Shown: positions 17,546 to 25,174 of the stretch, piece by piece
Position numbering within the stretch: the first letter of the stretch is position 1
Layout: every line of letters starts with the position of its first letter
Origin: Intestinimonas butyriciproducens
GTDB taxonomy: Bacteria > Bacillota > Clostridia > Oscillospirales > Butyricicoccaceae
Reading direction: 5' to 3'
Assembly: GCF_016901775.1 (NCBI RefSeq)
Contig: NZ_JACJKW010000001.1
Span: 1 to 64,000, forward strand
Length of the DNA stretch: 64,000 nt
Position numbers and translations under genes: made by a program
The notes under the pieces: generated by a model
What the model saw: only the letters and a program-made list of their open reading frames with translations
Told to the model about the DNA's origin: nothing
The model's database searches: none

Positions 17546-18208
17546 TTATTTGATGCCCACCTTGTCCGGGTTTTTGATACGGGGCAGCTTCCAGTGGTAG
17601 TGGATAGCCAGGGCCCGGATGAGCACCACCACTCCGGCTCCCAGCACCATCGCCAGCGCCGAATTGACCTGCCACAACAAACTGCACACGGCCGCTCCCA
17701 GAACAGAAGCCAGGGCATACACATGACGCACAAAAATGGAAGGCATCACACCGGCCATCACATCCCGCAGTACGCCGCCGCCCACACCGGTCAGCGTTCC
17801 CACAAACACATAAAGGAACAGATTGTATCCATCGCTGCTTCCGTGGGCCACCGAAACCCCGGTGACGGTAAAAGCGGCCAATCCCACGGCGTCAAAAATG
17901 GTCATATACAGGTCCAGCTTGTGAAACAGGCTGTCAATGCCTTTCTTTTGACAATAGGCCACTGCGCAGAAAATGACCACCGCCACCAGACAAGCAATGG
18001 CGGTCTGTTCCGGACTGGTAAAGGCCATGGGCGGATTTGTTCCCAGAATCACATCCCGTATGATCCCGCCGCCCACAGCAGTGGTCACGGCCAGAACAAT
18101 GACTCCCAGCAGATCCATGCATTTTCGAATGGCTAAAATAGCTCCGGAAAAAGCAAAGGCAATGACCCCTAGAATTTCAAACACAAAGATCCCGGTATCC
18201 AAATCCAT
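17546..18208 (-). CDS. TRIC cation channel family protein (UPF0126)
   Basis: A 220-residue protein with about seven membrane segments and two internal repeats, marked by GGGIIRDVILG near residue 50 and GGGVLRDVMAG near residue 140. These are the pore signature of bacterial TRIC (YvgT-like) trimeric monovalent-cation channels. I start at ATG 18208, where GGAGG lies 7 bases upstream; the frame opens 11 codons earlier. A repeat element (18355-18568) lies upstream of it. Confidence 0.9.
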   Translation of the reverse strand: MDLDTGIFVFEILGVIAFAFSGAILAIRKCMDLLGVIVLAVTTAVGGGIIRDVILGTNPPMAFTSPEQTAIACLVAVVIFCAVAYCQKKGIDSLFHKLDLYMTIFDAVGLAAFTVTGVSVAHGSSDGYNLFLYVFVGTLTGVGGGVLRDVMAGVMPSIFVRHVYALASVLGAAVCSLLWQVNSALAMVLGAGVVVLIRALAIHYHWKLPRIKNPDKVGIK

Positions 18209-18324
18209 TTCTCTGCCTCCTTTTCCCTTTTCCTCAAGCATTATAGCATGGTCCGCTTTTTCCTGGCAATGGAGAAAAGCGCCAATCTTTTCTCTGCTCC
18301 CACCTCTTTTCCCGGCAGCAAAAC

Positions 18325-18350
18325 AGCCGCCCGGTTTTCGCCGGGCGGCT
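18325..18350. repeat. Left copy of duplicated terminator hairpin, locus A
   Basis: A 26-base hairpin (arm GCCGCCCGG, loop TTTTCG, returning arm) identical to 18569-18594. The two copies bracket the element at 18355-18568. No T-run follows this copy. Confidence 0.95.
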
Positions 18351-18354
18351 CAGA

Positions 18355-18568
18355 CTGTCGAAAAACCTATATTATCCTATATTATAATGAAAAAAGATCG
18401 TCTGCCCTACCCCTATGAATCTGCAAAAAGCCGCGACCTGTGCGTGGCTTTTTGCTCCTATCAAGGGGCAAGTGTGGCCGATTAACCGCTAAAAGCGGTT
18501 AATCGGCTGCATGCAGACCCTTGCAAAAATTCGAAAAAGTGGCCTTCGGCCACTTTTTCGACACGCTC
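18355..18568 (+). mobile_element. Terminator-nested hairpin element, copy A (214 bp)
   Basis: This is one of three copies of a dispersed non-coding repeat. It begins CTGTCG and ends GCTC; its ends contain a perfect 10-bp inverted repeat, TGTCGAAAAA at 18356-18365 and its complement at 18554-18563. After a variable AT-rich part come three conserved hairpins: 18423-18432/18446-18455, 18477-18489/18495-18507 (13 bp, perfect) and 18531-18544/18548-18561 (14 bp, perfect). Between them are conserved stretches around CAAGGGGCAAGTGTGG and CTGCATGCAG. A 26-base hairpin is duplicated on both sides (18325-18350, 18569-18594), as if target DNA was copied on insertion. No protein is encoded. What moves it is unknown. 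It accounts for most of the gap 18209-18602. Confidence 0.75.
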
Positions 18569-18594
18569 AGCCGCCCGGTTTTCGCCGGGCGGCT
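18569..18594. terminator. Right copy of duplicated hairpin, near the end of the AbgB-like gene
   Basis: Identical to 18325-18350. It lies 8 bases past the stop of the minus-strand gene at 18603 and is likely that gene's transcription end, although a T-run is weak. Confidence 0.75.
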
Positions 18595-18602
18595 GCACAT
18601 TG

Positions 18603-19988
18603 TTATTTCTGAGGCTGGGGAATGGGGATTTCCTTGGGAATGGGGCACTTATAGCTCTGCCCCTTCATGCTCTGCAGAAATTCCTCTTTGGCCTGCTCCA
18701 CCAGTTTGGGATCGTCCACAAGCTTCATGGCGGTGGCGGCCATGACCTTGGCGCCGTAGAGCATTCCCTTCATGCCGATGCTCATACCGGCACAGGCCGT
18801 GATCTGCCAGCTGTGGCCGGGAGCCGCCAGGTTGCAAGTGGCGGTCATCACCTGAACACAGGGAACGATGTGCTGTACATCGCCCACATCGGTGGAACCA
18901 TAGCCGTCCCGCTTCTCCACCGGCTCCACAAAGGTGCACAGAGGGCCGTTTTCCAGCACGCCGCTGGCCTTCACTCTTTCGTACTGCTGGCTCTTCTCGT
19001 TGAGAGTTTCAGCAAAGGCCTTCTCTTCCTCGGTCCACTGAGGCATGGCGATCTGCTCCATCACATCATGGGTCAGATTGGTCAGCATCACCGGATTGAG
19101 GGTGTTGTAGCAGCCGCCCAAAAATTCCACATCCAGCTTGGTCTCGGTCATGTGAGCGGCGCCTTCGGCCACCTTCACCAGGCGGGCATAGGTGTCCTCA
19201 ATGGCCTGGCGGCTCATTGCCCGCACATAGTACCAGACGCTGGCCTTATCGGGAACAATATTGGGAGCGGTGCCTCCTTCTTTATATACATAGTGGATGC
19301 GCACATCGCTGGTTACATGCTCCCGCAGGTAGTTTGCCCCTACGCTCATCAGCTCGCAGGCATCCAGAGCGGAGCGGCCGTTGTGAGGATCGCCGCCGGC
19401 GTGGGCGGTGACGCCGCTGAAATGGAAAATAGCGCTGTTGAGGCCGGTCATGGTGCCTACAGACAGGTTGTTGGTGCTGGAGCCATGCCAGGAGAAAGCC
19501 ACATCCAGATCGGTGAAAGCCCCTTCTCTGGCCATAAATGCCTTACCGGTGAGCACTTCTTCCGCAGGGCAGCCATAAAAGACCACAGTACCCTCTTTTC
19601 CGGTGGCTTCCAGCTCGGCTTTCAGCCCCAGAGCAGCGCCCACACAGGCCACACCCAACAGATTATGGCCGCAGCCCTGGCCGGCCGCACCGGGAGTCAC
19701 CGGCTCTTTTTCGGTGCTCACCTTCTGGCTCAGGCCGGGCAGAGCATCATACTCTCCCAAAAATCCGATGACTGGATGACCTTTTCCCCAAGTGGCCCGA
19801 ATGGCTGTGGGCAGATTGGCGCAGCCCACTTCCACCTGGAAGCCTGCGTCTCTCAGCACCTGGGCTGTCCATTCACAGGCTTTGACTTCGTTAAAAGCCG
19901 TTTCCGGGCAGTCCCAGATCTTTTTGGCAAGATCGGTGAGCACCGCTTCATTTTGTTCCACGGCCTTTGTGGCGATTGTTTCCAACAT
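18603..19988 (-). CDS. AbgB-like M20 amidohydrolase
   Basis: A 461-residue member of the AbgB branch of M20 peptidases; E. coli AbgB is part of the p-aminobenzoyl-glutamate hydrolase. Features are GFLGEYDALPGLS, GQGCGHNLLGVACVGAA, YGCPAEEVLTGKAFM and a SGVTAHAGGDPHNGRSALDA lid helix, ending in GSTDVGDVQHIVPC with the late metal His region. I start at ATG 19988 with AAAGGGATGG upstream; the frame opens 17 codons earlier. Two hairpins in the 5' leader (20045-20070 and about 20008-20036) lie before the ribosome site. Confidence 0.9.
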   Translation of the reverse strand: MLETIATKAVEQNEAVLTDLAKKIWDCPETAFNEVKACEWTAQVLRDAGFQVEVGCANLPTAIRATWGKGHPVIGFLGEYDALPGLSQKVSTEKEPVTPGAAGQGCGHNLLGVACVGAALGLKAELEATGKEGTVVFYGCPAEEVLTGKAFMAREGAFTDLDVAFSWHGSSTNNLSVGTMTGLNSAIFHFSGVTAHAGGDPHNGRSALDACELMSVGANYLREHVTSDVRIHYVYKEGGTAPNIVPDKASVWYYVRAMSRQAIEDTYARLVKVAEGAAHMTETKLDVEFLGGCYNTLNPVMLTNLTHDVMEQIAMPQWTEEEKAFAETLNEKSQQYERVKASGVLENGPLCTFVEPVEKRDGYGSTDVGDVQHIVPCVQVMTATCNLAAPGHSWQITACAGMSIGMKGMLYGAKVMAATAMKLVDDPKLVEQAKEEFLQSMKGQSYKCPIPKEIPIPQPQK

Positions 19989-20075
19989 GACGATCCATCC
20001 CTTTCTTTTTTTCAGCCGTCCTTCCGGAGGGCTGTTCATTTATCAGGGCCTGAAGCATCCCCAGGCCCTTCTGCC

Positions 20076-20105
20076 AAAAAGTGGGGACATCTCCCCGCTT
20101 TTTTG
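20076..20105 (-). terminator. Intrinsic terminator of the SLH protein gene
   Basis: On the minus strand a GGGGA-type stem (20079-20089 with 20092-20103 approximately) is flanked by AAAAAA and TTTTT, 11 bases past the stop at 20117. Confidence 0.8.
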
Positions 20106-20116
20106 GAAGACCTGTG

Positions 20117-22417
20117 TTATTTCACCAAAACCATGGTGGCTTCAAACTGTTCGCCTTTGTAACTGCCGAAGATCTGAAGGCTGGCTCCTGTCTCCAGACT
20201 GTTCAGGCTGACTGTGGTACCGGTGACCCGCATGATCTTGGCGGAAGTGGGCACCGAAACCGATACCCGTCCCTGGCCGTTGTCACTTTCCAGCAGGATC
20301 ACCCGATCGCCTGTGTTGACATACAGCACCTTGCCGGTGAGTTCTCCGGCCGCAGCAGCGGAATCCTCCAGTTCCACCCGGGTCACAAGGCCGTTGACCA
20401 CTGTCATGGTCACCTGTCCCCCCACCACATCGGAAAGCTGAATGGTGGTGCTGCCCCGTACCACCTGAACACCGGCGGAAAGCACATAACTCTGCACTGT
20501 GCCGTCAGCGGCCCGGAGATACAGCAAGTTGCCCTGGGCCTCAAAGGACACCCGATCCACCGTACCGGTCAAAGTGACGCTCTGGGTTTTGGCATCGATG
20601 CGGGACACCTTGCCTCCCACCACAGCCACTGTCAGGGTATCGGCGCTGGAAAGACGGTCAATGGAGCTTTTCTCCCCATCCCGGTAAATGGCAGGAAGGT
20701 TTTTGGTTTCCAGAGAAAACAGCTGGGAAGGGCCGTTTTCCGGCTGCACTTCCAGCAGGATGTTGTCGCCAAAGGTCAGCTGGGCCATGGAGCCGGTAAC
20801 CGTCCAGCTGCCGGAAGCTCCCTGGATCTGGGCAACTTCGCTGCCCTCCATCTTCAGGGTCAGCAGGCTGCCGTTATTGAGATTGGAAAGAGTGGTTTCC
20901 TTCCCATCATAGGTCACCGGGCAATTTGCCACAAGACGGTAGCCCACGCTCTCACCAGTGGATATATCGGTGATGCGGATGGTCTGGCTGCCCTGATAGG
21001 ATGCGGTGCTTTCCAGAACGCCCCGCACATACTGGGTTTTGCCATCCACCGAAACGGAAGTCACCTGATTGGTGTCGTAGGAAAGACGCAGGGTGACCCA
21101 ACGGCCCACCAGGTCCTCTGTCAAGCTGCCCGAAACCCCGTTCACCTGAATGAATGCACTGGCGGGCAGGCTATACCGGGAAAGGGCGCCGGAAACACCG
21201 GTGAGCAGCAGCTGTCCATCGGCAGCCTGGGTCAGGATGCCCTCTTCTTTGTACCCTCCGCCCTGGAGATGAAGAGACAGAATACGCCCTGTGCCGTCGG
21301 TGATGCAGTCGGCATACGCATACCCGGCCTCCGGATCGATCAGGCTCCGGTCCCCTGCTTTTCCGCCGGCCCACACCTGAGTCAGGCGGTCCAGCAGATA
21401 AGTGCGAGTGACTCCGGCACTGTCTTTGATCACCAGATAGTTTTCATCCACCTGCTGTACTGCGCCCTCTGCGGTTTTGGGGGTGGAAAGCAGCCAGACC
21501 TGCTGCACTGTTTTTGTGTCAGCCGCGGTGTAACGAATCCGGGCAAAAGCGCCGGCCATGATGTTCTGTCCGGTGGTTTTGGCCCCGTCCTGAATGAGCA
21601 GTGCACTGGTGGGCACCGAAATGGTGCGGCTCTCCCCGCCGGGCAGCTGAATGGTCAGCTTCAGGCCGCTTTCCTCCTGGGTGCATGCCGTCACGGTGCC
21701 GCCCTCACAGGTATAGGTGGTATAGTTGGGGAATACCGCTTCCAGACCGTTGGCCTCCATATAATTGATGGCCCGTGAAAGCATGGTGGCCACCTGGGCT
21801 CTTGTCACCTTGCCCTGGGGCTGGAAGGTGCCGTCGTCCATGCCTTCGATGACGCCGATCTTGTTGAGCAGATACACCGAAGCCATGGCATCCTTGGAGA
21901 TCTTGGCTGCGTCGGGGAAAGTGAGGGAATAAGTGCGCAGCGTGGCGGCCACTGGGGCCAGCTGCATGGCCCGGGTCAGATAAACCGCCAGATCCTCTCT
22001 GTCTGCGGCCTCACTGATCTGCCCTGCTTCTGTCAGCTCCTGCAGTTCGGCCTGGGTCAGCACCCCTGCTTCCAGACACAGAGCCAGGTTGGTATAGGAC
22101 CAGGCAGCGCTGCCCTGCATGGCGTCCTCGATGACAGACTGCCACTTTTTCACAATGGTATCGGTGGGCACTCCCTCCCGGCTGTACAGCCGGGAGACAA
22201 AGGTCAGAGTCTCCAGATAGGTCACCTGGCCATCCGGACGGAAAGAGCCATCTTCATAGCCCTGGATCATCCCTTTTGCGCTGAGAGAGTCAACATAGCT
22301 TTTGGCCCAATGGCCATCGGTATCGGTAAAACCAGCTGCCGAAGCGCTGCCCAGCAGCATCACAGCCGCCAAAGAGCCCGCAGCCATGCGCCGCAGCATT
22401 TTGTTATCCTTCCTCAT
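20117..22417 (-). CDS. Secreted SLH-domain surface protein
   Basis: A 766-residue secreted protein. A signal peptide (MRKDNKMLRRMAAGSLAAVM, ending near GSASA) is followed by S-layer homology repeats: FTDTDGHWAKSYVDSLSAKG with YEDGSFRPDGQVTYLETLTF near residues 30-75, a weaker one, and YLLNKIGVIEGMDDGTFQPQ with KVTRAQVATMLSR near residue 190. The remaining 560 residues are strand-rich with many short Thr/Gly/Val repeats and no catalytic motif I can see. SLH repeats usually bind pyruvylated wall polymer, so it is probably a wall-attached scaffold. I start at ATG 22417, where GGGAGG lies 6 bases upstream. Confidence 0.85.
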   Translation of the reverse strand: MRKDNKMLRRMAAGSLAAVMLLGSASAAGFTDTDGHWAKSYVDSLSAKGMIQGYEDGSFRPDGQVTYLETLTFVSRLYSREGVPTDTIVKKWQSVIEDAMQGSAAWSYTNLALCLEAGVLTQAELQELTEAGQISEAADREDLAVYLTRAMQLAPVAATLRTYSLTFPDAAKISKDAMASVYLLNKIGVIEGMDDGTFQPQGKVTRAQVATMLSRAINYMEANGLEAVFPNYTTYTCEGGTVTACTQEESGLKLTIQLPGGESRTISVPTSALLIQDGAKTTGQNIMAGAFARIRYTAADTKTVQQVWLLSTPKTAEGAVQQVDENYLVIKDSAGVTRTYLLDRLTQVWAGGKAGDRSLIDPEAGYAYADCITDGTGRILSLHLQGGGYKEEGILTQAADGQLLLTGVSGALSRYSLPASAFIQVNGVSGSLTEDLVGRWVTLRLSYDTNQVTSVSVDGKTQYVRGVLESTASYQGSQTIRITDISTGESVGYRLVANCPVTYDGKETTLSNLNNGSLLTLKMEGSEVAQIQGASGSWTVTGSMAQLTFGDNILLEVQPENGPSQLFSLETKNLPAIYRDGEKSSIDRLSSADTLTVAVVGGKVSRIDAKTQSVTLTGTVDRVSFEAQGNLLYLRAADGTVQSYVLSAGVQVVRGSTTIQLSDVVGGQVTMTVVNGLVTRVELEDSAAAAGELTGKVLYVNTGDRVILLESDNGQGRVSVSVPTSAKIMRVTGTTVSLNSLETGASLQIFGSYKGEQFEATMVLVK

Positions 22418-22512
22418 GGGGCACCTCCCAAACAAAATATGATGCTTTGATTATACCTTTTTTTGCTCTCTGCCGCAAGAGAAGGGGACATTTTGGCAGA
22501 AAAAAGGCCCCC

Positions 22513-22623
22513 GGTCCAGTGCCTGGACTCCCATACTGCCCGAGGCCCAGACAATTCGATGAAACAAAGCAGGAAACATCGGTTTTCAGACATACTTTGA
22601 CCCCCGGTAAGCCGGGGGTCAAA
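22513..22623. other. Hairpin pair between SLH gene and M56 gene
   Basis: A short hairpin at about 22513-22528 and a very stable one at 22596-22623 (12-bp stem, TAAG loop) lie in the 213-base gap. The second starts 8 bases past the stop of the M56 gene and would be its terminator, but no T-run follows on either strand. Nothing else is seen in the gap. Confidence 0.6.
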
Positions 22624-22630
22624 GAAACCT

Positions 22631-23635
22631 TTAGTTGTCCGCCATGCGCAAAAGGAAGCCTTCCTCTGTCTTTTCCATGAAATAGATGTTGCTCCCTGTC
22701 TCTTCGCCGGAAACAGGCTCAAATACCACCTGATCCCCCTGCACTTTCATGGCATAGCTGCCGTGTTTCTCCGGAACCAGAGCCACTGCCGACACACCGG
22801 CTGCAGCACACACACCCAGAGCGCACAGGCCTATTGTAACCCGGGAAATCTTTTTGTAATTCATAATCAAACCGATCCTTTCTTCCAATCCACTTGTTCC
22901 AAAGCCGCAGGCCCCTTCCCAAAAGGCGCTTTGCTCTTGGGCCAGGGACCACAGAGCCAGGGCATATCTTTTCTTTTGCCCGGAGCCCAGATGCTCCAGA
23001 CACGCTTCGTCACAGGATCGCTCCATGTCTCCTTCCAGCAAGGCGGGCAAAAGCCACACCAATGGATTAAACCAATGAAGGCATCTGCACAAAAGCGCCA
23101 GTCCTTTCCACCATAGGTCCCATCTGCGGATGTGCACCATCTCATGGGTGATTACAAACCGGAGCCGTTCTTTGTCCTGTCGGTCCATATCCTGGGGCAA
23201 GAGGATATATGGCCGCAGCAGTCCTGCTGCCAAAGGAGTTCTGATCCCCGGACAGAGCATCACTTTCACTTTCCTTTTTGTCCCTCCGCCGAGCCACTGA
23301 CGGCAAGAGGCATCGGACAAGGGACGGGCTTTTGCCAGAAGGCGCCGGCCCCTCTGCCAGCGAAAAGCCAGCGCCATTCCTGCGACGAAAACGCCGCAGG
23401 CCCATAGCCAAATCTGCATCTGCCCTCCCTCCTGTGCACGCTGCGAAACATCCGCCTCCATCCAGGGTACAGGCAAAGCAATCTGTCCCGGCAGGCAAAG
23501 ACGCAAAATGGCTGCCTGCCATAATAGCAGCATCCCCTTGGCAGGGATCTTTTGCTTTTGGCGCCCAAGCAGCATCCCCAAAAGGATCAGGCCGCTGCCC
23601 CGCAGGGACCAAAAGAGAATTTGCTGCAATGTCAT
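22631..23635 (-). CDS. BlaR1/MecR1-type M56 antirepressor metallopeptidase
   Basis: A 334-residue membrane protein of the M56 peptidase family. Hydrophobic segments lie near residues 5-24, 35-55 and 75-92; a cytosolic zinc-peptidase loop carries FVITHEMVHIRRWDLWWKG (HExxH) and CDEACLEHLG, and there is another membrane segment near residue 270. The extracellular end after it is only about 50 residues, far shorter than the penicillin-binding sensor of true BlaR1, so it probably senses another signal. It overlaps the BlaI-type gene by 4 bases (ATGA), so translation is likely coupled. Confidence 0.88.
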   Translation of the reverse strand: MTLQQILFWSLRGSGLILLGMLLGRQKQKIPAKGMLLLWQAAILRLCLPGQIALPVPWMEADVSQRAQEGGQMQIWLWACGVFVAGMALAFRWQRGRRLLAKARPLSDASCRQWLGGGTKRKVKVMLCPGIRTPLAAGLLRPYILLPQDMDRQDKERLRFVITHEMVHIRRWDLWWKGLALLCRCLHWFNPLVWLLPALLEGDMERSCDEACLEHLGSGQKKRYALALWSLAQEQSAFWEGACGFGTSGLEERIGLIMNYKKISRVTIGLCALGVCAAAGVSAVALVPEKHGSYAMKVQGDQVVFEPVSGEETGSNIYFMEKTEEGFLLRMADN

Positions 23636-23997
23636 TGCTCCTCCTTCTCCTCTATCAGCTGACGCAAACGGTCCAGTTCCTCCCGGCTCAGCTTCTCATC
23701 CCGGAGAAAAGCGGTGAAAAATTCTTCCGCCGAACCGTGAAACAAGCGGCCGATCAGGGCCTGGGTCTCCTGGCGCTGGGCCTGCCGGCGGGTGAGCAGC
23801 GCTTTACAGAAAAAATTAGGCTCTCTGCGCTCAATGGCCCCCTTTGCAATGCATTTTTTGATGACGGTATAAGTGGTGTTCCGGTTCCATCCCGCTTCCT
23901 CCAGCAGCCGCTTGGCCAGCTGGCCGGCGGTCATGTCCCCTTCCTTCCACAAAACCTCCATCACTTTCCGTTCGGAATCAAAGAGCTTTCCTTCCAT
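23632..23997 (-). CDS. BlaI/MecI/CopY family repressor
   Basis: A 121-residue winged-helix repressor. LFDSERKVMEVLWKEGDMTA, QLAKRLLEEAGWNRNTTYTVIKK and GAIERREPNFFCKALLTR form the DNA-binding domain; the C-terminal helices dimerise the protein. In this family the partner M56 peptidase triggers cleavage or release of the repressor. Two dyads in its own promoter (24022-24035 and 24052-24065) imply self-repression. No beta-lactamase or penicillin-binding protein gene lies in the window, so other targets must be elsewhere. AAGGAGAG precedes the ATG. Confidence 0.93.
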   Translation of the reverse strand: MEGKLFDSERKVMEVLWKEGDMTAGQLAKRLLEEAGWNRNTTYTVIKKCIAKGAIERREPNFFCKALLTRRQAQRQETQALIGRLFHGSAEEFFTAFLRDEKLSREELDRLRQLIEEKEEQ

Positions 23998-24021
23998 TTG
24001 TTTGTCTCTCCTTGTGTAATG

Positions 24022-24078
24022 ACTATTGCAATAGTAAGATTACGAGGATATACTATCACAGTAGTCACCTATTGTCAA
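24022..24078 (-). promoter_or_regulatory. blaI-type promoter with two phased operators
   Basis: On the minus strand TTGACA (24073-24078), a 17-base spacer and TAGTAT (24050-24055) make a near-consensus promoter. A perfect 14-bp dyad, ACTATTGCAATAGT, lies at 24022-24035, and an imperfect one at 24052-24065 covers the -10 and spacer. Their centres are 30 bp apart, close to three helical turns, so two repressor dimers could sit on the same DNA face. Confidence 0.85.
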
Positions 24079-24106
24079 GGCGCTTCACAAAATGTTTGCT
24101 TTTGCA

Positions 24107-24139
24107 AAAAGCCCCTCTGGATGTTCCAGAGGGGCTTTC
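24107..24139. terminator. Bidirectional terminator of the EamA transporter gene
   Basis: A perfect 14-bp stem (24108-24121 with 24125-24138) with a TGT loop follows the stop at 24150 on the minus strand. It separates the transporter from the repressor unit. Confidence 0.9.
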
Positions 24140-24149
24140 CTGTTTTCTG

Positions 24150-25022
24150 TTATGCGTGTTTCTTTTCCTGCCGGCGGGAATAGACATACACCAATAGCGA
24201 CGCGGCAATAACCAAGGCCCCTCCTATAAAAGAAGTGGCCGGGATGGCTTCTCCCAGGCAAAGGAAACCCAGCACCATGGAAAACAAGATGCCGGAATAG
24301 TTGTAGATGCTCACTTCTCCGGCGGGCGCCAGGCGATAGGCATAGGTGAGGGCGATCTGGCCCAAGGAACCAAACAGACCGATGAGCACCAGGGCCATCA
24401 GCTCCTTGGCGTTGGGCATGACGAAATTGCCCAGCATAAAGGGAATGGAGCACACGGCGCTGAAGGTGGAAAAGTGCATGATCACCGTCATACCGTCGGT
24501 CTTGCCTTTGGAATAGCGGAGCAAGGTATAGGCGATACCCGATGTGACCGAAGAGAAAAAGGCCATGGACAAGGGCAGAAAGTCCGAATGGAAGGTGGGG
24601 CCGGCCACGATGACCACACCGGCAAAGGCCAGAAGAAGGGCGGGCAGCTGAACCTTGGACAGCTTCTCTTTAAGGAACACGCAGGCCAGCAATGTGACCA
24701 GGAAGGGGGACATCTTGCTGAGAATGCTCACATCGGCCTGACGGGCATGACTGGAAGCATAAAACAGGGAAACCACCCCTACAAAGCCAAAAAAGGACCG
24801 GCCAAAGAGTAAAGGCTGCACATTTTTATCTCCGAAAAGGGACAGCTTGTTTTTCCGGATGAGCACAAAGGCCACCACCAGGCTGATCAGATTGCGGCAA
24901 AAGACCTGTTCCATCACCGGAATACGGCTGCCGGAATAAGAGACCGCCGCCTGCATGGCAGAAAAAAACAGGGCCGAAAGCAGCATGAGCAGCACGCCGC
25001 CTTGCTTTTCCGATAATTTCAT
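24150..25022 (-). CDS. DMT (EamA) family transporter
   Basis: A 290-residue inner-membrane protein with ten hydrophobic segments in two EamA halves (LLMLLSALFFSAMQAAVSYS at the start; PLSMAFFSSVTSGIAYTLLR begins the second half). The family exports or imports small metabolites such as amino acids or nucleosides by exchange; the substrate cannot be told from sequence. It ends in a basic tail (YSRRQEKKHA), and it is followed by its own terminator. The gap 25023-25174 holds nothing I can identify. Confidence 0.9.
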   Translation of the reverse strand: MKLSEKQGGVLLMLLSALFFSAMQAAVSYSGSRIPVMEQVFCRNLISLVVAFVLIRKNKLSLFGDKNVQPLLFGRSFFGFVGVVSLFYASSHARQADVSILSKMSPFLVTLLACVFLKEKLSKVQLPALLLAFAGVVIVAGPTFHSDFLPLSMAFFSSVTSGIAYTLLRYSKGKTDGMTVIMHFSTFSAVCSIPFMLGNFVMPNAKELMALVLIGLFGSLGQIALTYAYRLAPAGEVSIYNYSGILFSMVLGFLCLGEAIPATSFIGGALVIAASLLVYVYSRRQEKKHA

Positions 25023-25174
25023 GGATATTTCCTCTCTTTCTGCGGCACTGCCGCAAAAAGAGCCTACCCCCTCTTCCGGGTGCTGTCAAGAGCAGACGCA
25101 ACATCCGCAGACTTTCTCCCTATTTTCAGCAAAAAGGGCAAGTTTCTTCTGCTTTCTGTCTTTCGCCCCTTTCC

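Noticed and set aside
20081-21778. 565-residue open frame on the plus strand over the SLH gene
   Set aside because: Antisense shadow of a gene with signal peptide and SLH repeats; its text has no domain.
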